Source of the DNA: Pseudomaricurvus alcaniphilus
GTDB taxonomy: Bacteria > Pseudomonadota > Gammaproteobacteria > Pseudomonadales > Cellvibrionaceae
Length of the DNA stretch: 64,000 nucleotides
Assembly (NCBI RefSeq): GCF_011440395.1
Contig: NZ_JAAOIX010000001.1
Coordinates: forward strand, 952,680-1,016,679
Reading direction: 5' to 3'
In this document: positions 52,247 to 62,309 of the stretch, in pieces
Position numbering within the stretch: position 1 is the stretch's first letter
Layout: every line of letters starts with the position of its first letter
Notes under the pieces: generated by a model
Databases searched by the model: none
What the model saw: the letters and a program-made list of their open reading frames with translations, nothing else
Told to the model about the DNA's origin: nothing
Program-made: the position numbers and the translations under genes

Positions 52247-54394
52247 TTAAGTGAACAGCTCACATCTGGCAATTTTCTCGACCACGACGGCAGGGCAGTT
52301 AAATCGATCGCCATAGCTGGCAGCCAGCTCTGCACAACGGGCCCGAAAATTTTCCAGCCCGTAGGTATTGACGAACTGAATGAATCCGCCTGTCCACACC
52401 GGCGCGCCTATACCCATAATAGAGCCAATATTAGCATCAGCTACACTGCGCAGGACATTGGTCTCCAGACATTTCAGCGTCTCGATCACCTGCCGGAACA
52501 ACAGGCGATCCTTTACATCCTGCTCATCCAAATCGACATCCGCCCTATAATAAAAATCGAGTAATTTTGGCCAGATATTGCGGGTGCCGTCTTCCGCATA
52601 ATCGTAGAACCCACCGCCCCAATGGCGACCACCGCGCCCATGTTTAGTGAGCAGAGTATCGATGACACCGTGCATAGCGTCCCGCTCGCCCCACTTGTCT
52701 GCCTGGCCAATATTGGACCAGGTTTCGTGTAACTTGCGGGACAGCTCCAAACTGGTTTCATCGTGCACCTGCAGCGGTCCCACAGGCATACCGACAGCTT
52801 TGCCCAGGTTGTCAATTTTCACCGGGTGCAACCCTTCTGTTAGCAAACGGCACCCTTCATCCAGATACGTTCCGAAAGTCCTTGAGGTGTAGAAACCCAG
52901 CGAGTCGTTGACCACTATGGGTGTCTTTTTGATTTGTTTGGCATAGTCGAAAGCCCTGGCCAAGGTCTCATCACTGGTCTTTTCACCGCAGATAATTTCC
53001 ACCAGTGGCATTTTTTCCACCGGCGAGAAAAAATGGATACCGATAAAGTTCTCAGGTCTACTGGAAGCTTCTGCCAGACGGGTAATTGGCAGGCTGGAGG
53101 TGTTTGAACCCCAAACACCATTTGCCGCCAGATACTGCTCAGTTGCAGCGGTAATCCTGTTCTTCAATTCGATACTTTCAAACACCGCCTCAATAATCAG
53201 GTCACAGCCCTGCAAATCTTCGTCACTGGCAGTGGCTTTGATCAAACCCAGAACCGCAGCCTTCCTGGCTTCATCCATACGACCGTTGCTAATTCCTTTT
53301 GCCAACAGTTTTTCGGTATAGGCTTTGCCTTGCTCAGCCGCTTCGACGCTTATGTCCTTCAAAATCACTTCTATGCCAGCCATGGCCGATACATAAGCAA
53401 TACCCTGGCCCATCATGCCGGCGCCCAGCACACCCAACTTGCTGACTTTCTGCAGCTCGATTCCCTTAGGACGACTGGCACCACCGTTTACCTTGTTCAT
53501 ATTAAAAAAGAAGGCAGTGATCATGTTCTTCGCTTGCGGTGTCAGTGTCAGATACACCATGCCACGTGTTTCAATTTTCAAGGCAGTTTCAAAATCCACG
53601 TTGGCCGCCTCAACTGCACAATCCAGAATTTTCGCAGGTGCCGGCAACAAGCCGCGAGTCGTCTTTGCCAACATGGCGGCAGCGCCGGGGATCAACTGAG
53701 CCATTCCGGGTGAATTGACAACGCCGCCAGGAATTCTGTGCCCCTTACGGTCCCAGGGTTGAACTGCAGCGTCCTGGTTGCCCTTGTTCGCAAGGATATA
53801 CGCCCTGGCTCGCGGCAGCAGCTCTTCCAGAGACTCGACCGTCTCGTGAATCAATCCCGCCTTAAAAGCCTTGTCAGCAGCAATGCGTTTGCCTTCCAGC
53901 AGATAGGGCAAGGCCAGTTCCAGACCCAGCAGATTGACCATACGAACGATACCACCACCGCCCGGCAGCAGCCCGAGCGTCACTTCTGGCAAGCCCAGTT
54001 GAACGGAGTTATTGTTCCACGCGATGCGGTGATTACAGGACAGGCATATTTCAAAACCGCCCCCCATGGCCGCTCCATTGATAGCAGCAACCACGGGTAC
54101 CGGAAGTTTTTCCAAACGGCGCAGCGGTGCTTTGACCGCTTCCACCAGGGCTTGTAGCCGGGCTTCCTCACCGCGCTTGACAGCGACCAATTCGTTCAGG
54201 TCGCCACCGGCGAAGAAGGTCCTTTTAGCAGAGGTCAAAATAACGCCCGCCAGCCCATTTTCAGCTTCCAGCTTATCCAGAGTCTCAGCCATGGCCTGAC
54301 GGTATTCGGCATTCATGGCATTGACCGGACCGGTCTGGTCCATGGTTATCGTCACGATACCATCTGCGTCTTTCTGGTACTTAAATACACTCAT
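52247..54394 (-). CDS. Multifunctional enoyl-CoA hydratase / 3-hydroxyacyl-CoA dehydrogenase (FadB/FadJ-like)
   Basis: ATG 54394 (MSVFKYQKDADG) has GGGAG 7 nt upstream and gives 715 aa. The frame reaches 54421, but those residues do not fit. The N-terminal crotonase domain (about 1-190) shows MNAEYRQAM, AAINGAAMGGGFEICLSC (oxyanion hole) and LPEVTLGLLPGGGG with the catalytic Glu. The C-terminal 3HCDH domain (about 300-700) has LGAGMMGQGIAYV and HFFSPVEKMPLVEIICG with the catalytic His. Hydration and oxidation steps of beta-oxidation are joined. A thiolase gene 36 bp upstream on the same strand is the natural partner. Confidence 0.94.
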   Translation of the reverse strand: MSVFKYQKDADGIVTITMDQTGPVNAMNAEYRQAMAETLDKLEAENGLAGVILTSAKRTFFAGGDLNELVAVKRGEEARLQALVEAVKAPLRRLEKLPVPVVAAINGAAMGGGFEICLSCNHRIAWNNNSVQLGLPEVTLGLLPGGGGIVRMVNLLGLELALPYLLEGKRIAADKAFKAGLIHETVESLEELLPRARAYILANKGNQDAAVQPWDRKGHRIPGGVVNSPGMAQLIPGAAAMLAKTTRGLLPAPAKILDCAVEAANVDFETALKIETRGMVYLTLTPQAKNMITAFFFNMNKVNGGASRPKGIELQKVSKLGVLGAGMMGQGIAYVSAMAGIEVILKDISVEAAEQGKAYTEKLLAKGISNGRMDEARKAAVLGLIKATASDEDLQGCDLIIEAVFESIELKNRITAATEQYLAANGVWGSNTSSLPITRLAEASSRPENFIGIHFFSPVEKMPLVEIICGEKTSDETLARAFDYAKQIKKTPIVVNDSLGFYTSRTFGTYLDEGCRLLTEGLHPVKIDNLGKAVGMPVGPLQVHDETSLELSRKLHETWSNIGQADKWGERDAMHGVIDTLLTKHGRGGRHWGGGFYDYAEDGTRNIWPKLLDFYYRADVDLDEQDVKDRLLFRQVIETLKCLETNVLRSVADANIGSIMGIGAPVWTGGFIQFVNTYGLENFRARCAELAASYGDRFNCPAVVVEKIARCELFT

Positions 54395-54430
54395 CACTTG
54401 CTCCCGGAAATTAATAGTCATTCGGTGGAA

Positions 54431-55639
54431 CTACACACGCTCAATTATGGTGGCAATTCCCATACCGCCACCTACGCACAGGGATAACATCGCGCGTTTC
54501 ATACCGCGGCGTTCCAACTCATCCAACATAATACTGACCAGCATCGCGCCAGTTGCACCCAGCGGGTGCCCCATGGCTATAGATCCACCATTGACATTGG
54601 TTACTTCATGACTGATATCCAGATCCTTCATAAAGCGCAAGGCAACTGAAGCGAATGCTTCATTGATTTCCCACAGGTCGATATCGGATGGCTTGAGACC
54701 AGCCTTTCGCAGACATTTTTTTGCTGCCGGCCCAGGTCCTGCCAGCATAATGATTGGGCAGGTGGAAGTAACGACTCCGCAGACCACGCGGCCGCGAGGG
54801 ATCAGCCCGAGATCCTTGCCTGCCTGCTCGCTGCCGATCAATACAGCGGAAGCGCCATCAACGATACCGGAGGAGTTGCCCGGCGTATGGACATGTTCCA
54901 CGCGCTGCAAGGTGTTGTATTTGCGCAAAATGACATCGTCAAAACCCAGACCGCCCATCACTTCAAACGAAGGCTTCAGCTTTGCCAGCCCCTCCATCGT
55001 CGAACCAGGCTTGATGAAATCGTCTTTTTCCAGAATCGTCAGCCCGTTTTCGTCCTTAACGGCCATTATGGACTTATCAAAATAGCCATTGTCACGGGCG
55101 TGGGCCGCACGGCGCTGGGACTCTAGGGCAAAGGCGTCGACATCTTCACGGCGGTATCCGTCCAGGTTCGCGATGACATCAGCGCCAATGCCCTGGGGAA
55201 CAAACTGTGTTTCCAGCTGGAAGGCGGGGTCCAGGCTCATGGCCCCGCCATTCGCCCCCATTGGTACACGGGACATACATTCCACTCCGCCGGCAACCAG
55301 CAGATCCGTCCAACCGGAAGCAATTTTTTGGGCCGCCGTATTCACCGCTTCCAGACCCGACGCGCAAAAGCGATCCAGTTGCACCCCCGCCACAGATTCC
55401 GCCCAACCGGACTTTTGCACAATCATCTTTGCTACGTCGGAGCCCTGCTCCGCTACGGGGCTCACACAACCCATGATCACGTCATCCACATATGCCGTAT
55501 CCAGGTCATGGCGCTTTTGCAGTCCCTTCAACAAACCCGCCCCCAAGTCGATGGGCTTGACCTGATGCAGGCTACCGTCCTGCTTGCCTTTACTGCGGGG
55601 AGTGCGAACGGCATCGTAAATGTAGGCGTTGTTGGTCAT
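54431..55639 (-). CDS. Acetyl-CoA C-acyltransferase (thiolase)
   Basis: This 402-aa enzyme cleaves 3-ketoacyl-CoA with CoA. The nucleophile is Cys92 in [13 protein letters not shown], and [10 protein letters not shown] (His near 361) and SLCVGGGMG (Cys near 389) complete the active site. The length is normal for FadA/AtoB-type thiolases. It is the first gene of the minus-strand operon and faces an AraC-type regulator across a roughly 145-bp promoter region. FadA-like is more likely than biosynthetic thiolase, from context. Confidence 0.94.
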   Translation of the reverse strand: MTNNAYIYDAVRTPRSKGKQDGSLHQVKPIDLGAGLLKGLQKRHDLDTAYVDDVIMGCVSPVAEQGSDVAKMIVQKSGWAESVAGVQLDRFCASGLEAVNTAAQKIASGWTDLLVAGGVECMSRVPMGANGGAMSLDPAFQLETQFVPQGIGADVIANLDGYRREDVDAFALESQRRAAHARDNGYFDKSIMAVKDENGLTILEKDDFIKPGSTMEGLAKLKPSFEVMGGLGFDDVILRKYNTLQRVEHVHTPGNSSGIVDGASAVLIGSEQAGKDLGLIPRGRVVCGVVTSTCPIIMLAGPGPAAKKCLRKAGLKPSDIDLWEINEAFASVALRFMKDLDISHEVTNVNGGSIAMGHPLGATGAMLVSIMLDELERRGMKRAMLSLCVGGGMGIATIIERV

Positions 55640-55785
55640 ATAAGGCTCTCAGCAATGTTTATGATAGTGATCGAAAAAGGCCGTTATCATGCTCTTCAAG
55701 CGTGGCTGTGACAATGACGAACAGCGCCACGAGATAGACATTATGTTACAATTCAGACTATCAATGCGTATTGAAGGGCACCACT

Positions 55786-56817
55786 ATGGAAGCTGTTACA
55801 ATCTCATCAGTTTACGCCCAGTCTCTGCTGGAGGGCTATGTTTTAAAGGGCTATAACCCAAAGGAACTACTGCGCTCGCTCAATATCCCAGTGCAAATAA
55901 TGAACAATAACCGACTGCGAATATCGACATTAGATTTCTCTCGGCTGTCTGGCCAAGTTATAACCACACTGCGCGATGAAACCTGCGGGCTGCTCAACAC
56001 CCCACTACCCCTTGGCACTTTGGAAACGTTGATTCGCACGGGCTTTAGCTGCTCTACCATCGCCGATGCACTCAAACAGACCAGCCGAACACTCAATCAG
56101 ATTGCTTCAAGCATCCAAACAGCGCCAATAGAAGACGGCACAAGCATTCGGATTGCTCACGTGGTACTACCCATGACCGGTATCGTCGGCCATTACGCTC
56201 TGGAAAATACTATGCTGCTGTGTCAGCGCATCATGTGCTGGCTGGCTGGGGACTTTATTCCACTGGAACGAGTTAACCTTAAACACCCGGAACCGCGCTT
56301 CAAGCAGGAATATCAGTATTTATATTACGGCGCACCGGTTTACTTCAGCCAGCCAGAGAACTCCATCATTTTCAGCGGCGAACACCTTGGGCTTCCAGTG
56401 TGCCGAGACCGTAATGATCTGGGAAATTTATGGACAGACACCCAGGTAAAACTGTTGACACAACCCAAGCGCAGCTCGTCAACATCTGTTCGCCTACGCT
56501 TATGGATGGAAAAAGTCATCCGTAGCGGCGAAACCCCACCACTACTGACTGAAGCCATCAAACATTTTTCGACAACTGAACAAACCCTGAGAAGAAAGCT
56601 GGCAAAAGAAGGTCGCTCATTCAGACAAATGAAAGAAGATGCCCGACGAGACATGGCCATTTACTTTTTAAATTCGAACCGTTATAGCATAGAGAAAATC
56701 AGTGAAAAGCTTGCTTTCTCAGAGTCCAGCGCCTTTATTCGCGCCTTTAAACAGTGGACTGGTATGACACCACTGGCCTACCGGGAATTACAGTCAATAA
56801 AACCCCCGCCAGATTGA
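55786..56817 (+). CDS. AraC family transcriptional regulator with N-terminal ligand domain
   Basis: This 343-aa protein from ATG 55786 resembles the OruR/ArgR-like AraC group. A roughly 200-residue N-terminal arabinose_bd-type ligand domain (VYAQSLLEGYVLKGYNPKEL...) is followed by a C-terminal AraC HTH pair (about 245-340): HFSTTEQTLRRKLAKEGRSF and EKLAFSESSAFIRAFKQWTG are the two recognition regions. It is divergent from the thiolase operon, so it probably activates that operon in response to a CoA ester or free acid. Confidence 0.9.
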   Translation: MEAVTISSVYAQSLLEGYVLKGYNPKELLRSLNIPVQIMNNNRLRISTLDFSRLSGQVITTLRDETCGLLNTPLPLGTLETLIRTGFSCSTIADALKQTSRTLNQIASSIQTAPIEDGTSIRIAHVVLPMTGIVGHYALENTMLLCQRIMCWLAGDFIPLERVNLKHPEPRFKQEYQYLYYGAPVYFSQPENSIIFSGEHLGLPVCRDRNDLGNLWTDTQVKLLTQPKRSSSTSVRLRLWMEKVIRSGETPPLLTEAIKHFSTTEQTLRRKLAKEGRSFRQMKEDARRDMAIYFLNSNRYSIEKISEKLAFSESSAFIRAFKQWTGMTPLAYRELQSIKPPPD

Positions 56818-57901
56818 ACAAACCACCACTCGATTCACTCATCATTAAATCAAATGCCTGAAAACCATTTATACCAAGCAGAAACATTCAACAAGCTGAT
56901 CCCCTCAACAGAGCTCTGTCACAACCTCCGTTCTCCGCCTGCCTCGGACAAAAAAAGTTATACAATGGAAAACAAGCTTTTTTATTCGAATAATTGGAAC
57001 GCGCCACGCTCCCTTTCGGTGATTATGCACAACTCAGAAACACAGTGGTATCTGAGCGACTCGCCCGATCGAATACCCGAAACGGTGTTGCGCCCACCGA
57101 AACTGATGACCAAAGTCAACCAAGACACCGCCACGGGGGAGCGCACCGCCAATTCGGCCACCCGATTAAGGGGTTATATTCAGTATCAAGAAATGCCGCT
57201 CAACAGCAAAGGGTAGAATTCGCAAGAACGTAAATTGGATCCCAAAAGTATCGCACGGAAGAAGCATAACCCCTGAATTGTGGCTACACTACGTCTGCGG
57301 TCAATGTCACTCTACAGACGGGCTCGTTAGTAGGCCCGAGACAAAGCCAAGCAGCCTACTGAATAAGTCGGAATTTTCCAGTTGCGAGTAGAAAGCCGGC
57401 GATTTAGAATAATAGACCAAGAGATTTAAAGGGTAGCGGCTTCCCTACGACGAGAATGTAGTAGACTACTTGTTTACCGCCCAGTCGAAGCGGGACCGAC
57501 CTGTCAAGTCAATGTATCGACCACTGCGCATGAGACGCAATGCCCATTTAGAACATTGCCAACATTATCGTATAGAGCGCCCGGCCAAAGGCTCCAAGCG
57601 ATGCTGAAAGCGGCTATCGCGATCGTCGAGGCCCGGCAGGAGATTATCAATTACTACTTAAGGCTATATGACAAACGAAGGCTGAACTCGGATTAGAATA
57701 ACATTTGCCATAATAATTACGAGCCAACCATAACCAATATGAGGCGGGCAGATCAACCGGGCAGCCAAAAGACGTATTTAACCATTCTATTGGCCAGGGC
57801 TCCAAAACACCTGACCAACTAACGAGTGATTACGGGCTGTGTTATCAGCTAATATATTGATGCGCATCGGGTTCAAATCCGCGCAATCCTTACAAGAAGC
57901 A
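56818..57901. other. Gene-poor spacer with possible IS remnant
   Basis: No well-supported gene in about 1.08 kb. A 120-aa frame (56854-57216) has no ribosome-binding site and no recognised family. Around 57600-57770 a frame reads AIVEARQEIINYYLRLYDKR then RLNSD and a stop, and the next frame reads NNYEP; this looks like the C-terminus of an IS3-type integrase catalytic domain broken by a frameshift. Confidence 0.55.
57600..57770 (+). pseudogene. Possible IS3-type transposase C-terminal remnant
   Basis: EIINYYLRLYDKRRLNSD followed, after a stop and frame change, by NNYEPTITNM resembles the xYIxxYNxxRxHSxLGYxSPxxYE end of IS3-family transposases. Heavily decayed; no ends were identified. Confidence 0.33.
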
Positions 57902-58834
57902 ATGACCACTATGGTAAATACCCCAAAAAATCTCAGGGCAATTGATTTAAATCTTTTGCCCGTTTTACGATCCCTCCTAAAGACAAAGAATGTCACAAGA
58001 ACTGCTGAACTGTTACACATGAGCCAATCAGCGGTGAGCGAGGCACTAAAACGCATTCGCCTACAATTTAACGACGATGTCCTGGTTCGTGTTGGGCGAA
58101 ATATGGTTTTAACGCACTTTGCCCACACAATTGAAGAAAAGCTCGACAGCGCTTTAAAAGAAATCGAAACTCTTACTCAAGCAGAAGAGATTGACCTTCT
58201 ATCGCTTCATCGTGAAATTATTATAGCAACGGCCGATTGCGTTATTGTAGCTTTAGGAAAGAAGCTAATCGAAGAACTAAGAATAAAAGCACCTAACGTC
58301 CACGTGCAAATAATCAATGTTCCAGAGACACATGTGCTAGAACTTGAAAGAGGCGAGATAGATTTTATAATCGTACCCGAACCCATCGTTGAGGGTAACA
58401 CCTTGTACAAAGAACCCCTATACAAGGAAGAGTTTATTTGCATAGCCAGACGAGGAAATCAAAAAGTCAGCTCGCCCTTAAGTAAAGATGAATTTTCGAA
58501 ACTTGCCAATATTGGATATAGACCAGAGGCAAATAGCGCCATAAGAGTCAATCGCCCCTTTAAAGATGGCTGGGTGGAGCAATTATTGGTTCCCCACTTT
58601 ACGTTACTACCATTTCTTGTTGAACAATCAGATTCTATCGCACTGGTACAGCGGCATGTTGGTGAAATTTATTCGCGTCACTTTGAAATCGATATCATAG
58701 AGTGCGACATGGGCATTGCGCCTATGCAAGTATCTGTTTTTTGGTCTGAAGCACATCAAAATGATGCATTTCATCGCTGGCTACGAGGAAAGTTCAAAGA
58801 CTTTCTTGCGGACGATATAAATTTTATTCCGTAA
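57902..58834 (+). CDS. LysR family transcriptional regulator (NodD-like)
   Basis: From ATG 57902 (MTTMVNTPKNLRAIDLNLL) the 310-aa protein has the LysR HTH (about 12-70: LLPVLRSLLKTKNVTRTAEL, MSQSAVSEALKRIRLQFND), with the RAIDLNLLPVL start of the NodD/SyrM group, and a periplasmic-binding-like effector domain (about 95-300). An earlier GTG at 57839 is less likely. It stands upstream of the monooxygenase/GST genes but separated by tetR. It may sense an aromatic inducer. Confidence 0.92.
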   Translation: MTTMVNTPKNLRAIDLNLLPVLRSLLKTKNVTRTAELLHMSQSAVSEALKRIRLQFNDDVLVRVGRNMVLTHFAHTIEEKLDSALKEIETLTQAEEIDLLSLHREIIIATADCVIVALGKKLIEELRIKAPNVHVQIINVPETHVLELERGEIDFIIVPEPIVEGNTLYKEPLYKEEFICIARRGNQKVSSPLSKDEFSKLANIGYRPEANSAIRVNRPFKDGWVEQLLVPHFTLLPFLVEQSDSIALVQRHVGEIYSRHFEIDIIECDMGIAPMQVSVFWSEAHQNDAFHRWLRGKFKDFLADDINFIP

Positions 58835-59063
58835 CACGCCCATCTAAAAAGAAAACATATCCGCTCTGGCATGCTAACAACAAACAAATGACTCAGCATC
58901 TATTAACGTTTTTAAATTTCCAGAACTACGAAAAAAATAATATTTCAAAGAATCGAGAAAAACGTTTATGCGATCAACACAAATCATTCTGCAACAAAAG
59001 AAAACTGCATACTTCAAAAGCCAGTAGTTGTAGTCAAGCGTAACTTTCCTCGTAGCTAAATCA
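58835..59063. other. Convergent intergenic region between LysR and TetR genes
   Basis: No gene. AT-rich. No clear terminator hairpin was recognised. Confidence 0.4.
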
Positions 59064-59714
59064 CTACACTTTAACGCCACGAACAACAATTTCAACAATT
59101 TCTTCTGCGACTTCTTTGGCCGAATCCAACTCATCACTTTTCAGAAGATCAATCTTTGACGTGAGTGGCTGCGAACACAAAGCAGCCCCCCCGCCATGTG
59201 CGATCAAGAAAAAAATCAACGATGGATTTATACTTTTAAGCTCACCCGTAGAAACCCCCTCATCGATTATTTCCTTGAATACCGCTATCAGTTTTTGATG
59301 AGCCGAAGATTCAAGAATATAATCCAAGCGCGCCGTATTGCGCGCCCCCTCATAGTTAGCTAGCTGTAAAAATGCGGGAAACTTGAATAGTGAAACAAGC
59401 AAATTAACCGCAGCATTTCGCAATTTATCCTCTGCGGTATTTCCTTTATGAATCGTATTAACCTGCGCCAACAAACTCTCCATACCTTGGTCAAAAGCTG
59501 CTTTCCATAATTGCTCTTTGGTACCAAAGCGAGCCGGTATCAAACCGTGGCTTATCCCTAACTTGGCTGCCAACTCACGCATTGACATACCATCGTATCC
59601 CTTTTCGGCAAAGGCCTTTAGCGCTTCAGTTAACATCTCCTCACGATGCACAACTCTTTCATCACAGCCGCCAGGGCGACCTCGACGACGAGGCTTGGAT
59701 ACTATATTCGGCAT
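59064..59714 (-). CDS. TetR/AcrR family transcriptional regulator
   Basis: From ATG 59714 (MPNIVSKPRRRGRPGGCDER) the 216-aa protein has a basic arm, then the TetR HTH (about 25-70: LTEALKAFAEKGYDGMSMRE, LAAKLGISHGLIPARFGTKE) and a helical ligand/dimer domain. The alternative start at 59756 adds 14 unfamiliar residues. A perfect 25-bp palindrome lies 59-83 bp upstream of the ATG, between tetR and the hydroxylase gene, and is the best operator candidate. The natural role is repression of itself and of the hydroxylase gene. Confidence 0.92.
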   Translation of the reverse strand: MPNIVSKPRRRGRPGGCDERVVHREEMLTEALKAFAEKGYDGMSMRELAAKLGISHGLIPARFGTKEQLWKAAFDQGMESLLAQVNTIHKGNTAEDKLRNAAVNLLVSLFKFPAFLQLANYEGARNTARLDYILESSAHQKLIAVFKEIIDEGVSTGELKSINPSLIFFLIAHGGGAALCSQPLTSKIDLLKSDELDSAKEVAEEIVEIVVRGVKV

Positions 59715-59772
59715 GTATTTCCCATATGGATATCTAATATATTTGAGCAAGAGCATATGGTACTACATTTAA

Positions 59773-59797
59773 CCCATGCCACTAATAGTGGCATGGG
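59773..59797. promoter_or_regulatory. Perfect 25-bp palindrome, candidate TetR operator
   Basis: CCCATGCCACTA-A-TAGTGGCATGGG has 12-bp perfect arms around one base. Length and symmetry suit a TetR dimer pair. The distance to the hydroxylase promoter (about 155 bp) means direct control of that promoter would need looping or a second promoter. Confidence 0.75.
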
Positions 59798-59951
59798 AAA
59801 TAAGTACCCGAAACTCCATAGCTTAAAATCTTTCAGCCAAGCTGCGAGAACACCTAACATTAACCAATACACGGGTTTTTTAAAGGTGGAAACCATATCT
59901 ACAGAGGTTAGAGCTGGAATAAATTGGCTACAATGAAATTTTAATATACAG

Positions 59952-59981
59952 TTGACAAATTACGAGAGATTTCGCTATCCT
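59952..59981 (+). promoter_or_regulatory. Sigma-70-like promoter of the hydroxylase gene
   Basis: A consensus -35 box TTGACA (59952-59957) and -10 box TATCCT (59976-59981) are 18 bp apart. Transcription would start near 59988, about 30 bp before ATG 60020, which has AGAGGA about 7 nt upstream. Confidence 0.65.
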
Positions 59982-60019
59982 TCACACTTGTCTATTTCCT
60001 GCCTTTTAGAGGATACATA

Positions 60020-61624
60020 ATGTCTAACAAAACTCAGGTACTTATTGCAGGCGGTGGCCCCGTTGGTTTAAGCCTATCCCTGGAATTAGCATCCCACGGT
60101 ATTAAATCAATCTTGCTAGAGCGAAATGCAACAACGACGCGCCACCCGAAAATGGATTTAACCAATGGCCGTAGCATGGAACTATTTCGCCGAATGGGCG
60201 TAGCAGAAGATTTACGTGCTGTTGGTGTTCCCGGCGACCATCATTTGGATATTATCTGGGCAACCAGCGCAACGGGTACCGTCTTACATCGCTTCCCCTA
60301 CCCCACACCTGACGGCAGAAGAGACCAGACCCGCGTTGCTAATGATGGCCGCGGCACATGGGAGCCCAGCCTCCGTGTTTCTCAAGTAGAAGTGGAGCCT
60401 GTGCTCAAACAAAAAGCCGAAGAAAGCGAATTCATCGATGTGCGGTTTGGTTGGGCCTACGAGTCACATGAAGAGACCGCAGACGGTGTGCTTGTGACTA
60501 TCCGCAACACGGAAACCGATGCAACTGAACAACTTAGCGGTGACTACTTAGCCGGCTGTGACGGGGGCGGAAGTAAAGTACGTCAAGCCATGGGTATAGA
60601 GCTAGACGGGCAGTTCAAAGTGGCGGAAGCCTATACCGCACATTTTCGCTCTACCGATTATGACGTTCTGGCGAAATTTGGTATAACTTACCATTTACAA
60701 ACTGCTGTAGGCAGTATGATTTCGCAAAATGGAAAAGATATTTGGACTATCCACGGCTTTACAGAGCCACAACAACCCAAAGAATGGATTAGGGAGTTTG
60801 TTGGCCAAGATTTTGAATTTGAACTGCTTCTGTCTAACCCCTGGACACCTCACCTTGTGGTAGCCAAGGAATACCGCAAAAAACGCGTATTCCTGGCAGG
60901 TGATTCTGCCCACCAATTAATTCCAACCGGTGGTTTTGGCATGAATACAGGTATCGGAGATGCGGTCGACCTAGGCTGGAAGCTTTCCGCGGTACTAAAC
61001 GGTTGGGGTGGTGAGGCATTATTAGACAGTTACGAAATTGAGCGCCTTCCAGTAGCACAGCGCAATGTCGCTATGTCATTCGAGAATACCAAGGTACGTA
61101 TGGCCATAGCAGAAGCATATGCTAAAGCGATGGAGGAAGGCGACCTGGAAGCCGATGACGCTGAAGCCAGACGTTTAGCGCTTGGCAGTAAAATCAAGGC
61201 GCTTGGTAATCAGGAAAATGAGCGCTGGGGTGTTGAGCACGGTTATTACTATGAAGGCTCACCCGTCATCATTAGCGATGGCTCCGACCTACCGGAATTT
61301 AACCCTGATGTATGCCAACCGACCACTTGCCCGGGAGCACGCCTGCCCCACATTTACTTATATGACGGCTGTGCACTTTATGAATATCTAGGCAGAGAAT
61401 TCTCACTCATCGTCATAGGCGAAGTTGACTCTTCAGCATTTGAAATAGCCGCCGCAAAAGCACAGCTACCCCTCACAGTGATTCGCCTGGCAAACGAGCC
61501 CATACTGGACCTGTTAGAACGTAAGCTCATTCTGGTGCGACCCGATCAGCATGTAGCATGGCGTGGCGACACACTGCCCGACAACTGCGAAAAAGTGATC
61601 GAGCAAGTAACCGGCAGGGTATAA
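60020..61624 (+). CDS. FAD-dependent aromatic hydroxylase (PheA/TfdB/MhpA-like)
   Basis: This 534-aa class A flavoprotein monooxygenase has the GxGxxG motif at G11-G13-G16 (VLIAGGGPVGLSL), a DG segment (AGCDGGGSKVRQAMG, about 180) and the second FAD motif VFLAGDSAHQLIPTGGFGMN followed by GIGDAVDLGWKL near 291-326. It inserts one oxygen into an aromatic or similar ring with NAD(P)H, in the cytosol. The C-terminal about 110 residues match the thioredoxin-like tail of phenol hydroxylases. It is downstream of tetR (divergent) and 68 bp upstream of a GST gene; the pair could hydroxylate and then conjugate or open a ring. Confidence 0.92.
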   Translation: MSNKTQVLIAGGGPVGLSLSLELASHGIKSILLERNATTTRHPKMDLTNGRSMELFRRMGVAEDLRAVGVPGDHHLDIIWATSATGTVLHRFPYPTPDGRRDQTRVANDGRGTWEPSLRVSQVEVEPVLKQKAEESEFIDVRFGWAYESHEETADGVLVTIRNTETDATEQLSGDYLAGCDGGGSKVRQAMGIELDGQFKVAEAYTAHFRSTDYDVLAKFGITYHLQTAVGSMISQNGKDIWTIHGFTEPQQPKEWIREFVGQDFEFELLLSNPWTPHLVVAKEYRKKRVFLAGDSAHQLIPTGGFGMNTGIGDAVDLGWKLSAVLNGWGGEALLDSYEIERLPVAQRNVAMSFENTKVRMAIAEAYAKAMEEGDLEADDAEARRLALGSKIKALGNQENERWGVEHGYYYEGSPVIISDGSDLPEFNPDVCQPTTCPGARLPHIYLYDGCALYEYLGREFSLIVIGEVDSSAFEIAAAKAQLPLTVIRLANEPILDLLERKLILVRPDQHVAWRGDTLPDNCEKVIEQVTGRV

Positions 61625-61692
61625 ACAGCAGGCCTGGCAGCAGCTTCCCTGTAATGAATGCTGTACAACAATCAATAAACTGTGAGAAGCCT

Positions 61693-62295
61693 ATGAAACT
61701 CTATTATTTCCCTGGCGCCTGCTCCCTGGCGCCTCACATTGTATCAAAAGAAGCAGGTATCGACTTAGAGTTAATCAACACCGATATCCGTGCACACAAG
61801 CTCGAAGATGGCAGCGATTATTTTGACATCAACCCCAAAGGCTGTATTCCAGCACTAGCCTTGGATGACGGCCAGTTGCTGACAGAAGGTCCTGTAGTTT
61901 CTCAATATTTGGCCGACCTCAAACCCGAAGCCAAGCTAGCACCAGCCGCTGGAACTATTGAACGCTATCGTGTGCAAGAGTGGCTTGGTTATATTAACTC
62001 CGATATCCATAAACTTTATACCCCTTTGGTACGCCAGGCTGCAGAGGACATCCAGCGAGCAGCAAAAGAAAGTCTAAATACACGCTTTATTTATGTGAAC
62101 AATGCGTTAAAAGGTAAGGATTTTCTTGTCGGAGAACACTTTACGATCGCAGATGCCTATATGTTTGTAATGATTTTATGGGCCAATCACCTAAAATTAG
62201 ACATCTCAAAATTTGATGCATTGAATGCATATTTTGGCCGAATTGTCGCAAGGCCGGCAGTTCAAGCCGCCCTAAAAGCTGAAGGTTTGGCGTAG
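61693..62295 (+). CDS. Beta-class glutathione S-transferase
   Basis: From ATG 61693 (MKLYYFPGACSLAPHIVSKE) the 200-aa protein has the bacterial beta-class active site, Cys10-Ser11 in GACSLAPH. A thioredoxin-fold N-terminal domain (to about 80, with the GCIPALALDDG cis-Pro loop and TEGPVVSQYL) is followed by an all-helical C-terminal domain with VGEHFTIADAYMF. In-frame codons to 61558 overlap the hydroxylase and are not used. Same strand as the hydroxylase, 68 bp gap. Confidence 0.95.
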   Translation: MKLYYFPGACSLAPHIVSKEAGIDLELINTDIRAHKLEDGSDYFDINPKGCIPALALDDGQLLTEGPVVSQYLADLKPEAKLAPAAGTIERYRVQEWLGYINSDIHKLYTPLVRQAAEDIQRAAKESLNTRFIYVNNALKGKDFLVGEHFTIADAYMFVMILWANHLKLDISKFDALNAYFGRIVARPAVQAALKAEGLA

Positions 62296-62309
62296 GATAG
62301 CACAGGAAG

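Larger units (their letters stand above)
59715..60019. other. Divergent regulatory region between tetR and hydroxylase
   Basis: No gene. It contains the palindrome at 59773-59797 and a sigma-70-like promoter at 59952-59981 reading towards the hydroxylase. Confidence 0.75.

Noticed and set aside
56854-57216. 120-aa plus-strand frame after the AraC gene
   Set aside because: No ribosome-binding site, no domain, AT-rich gene-poor context; kept only as a mention.
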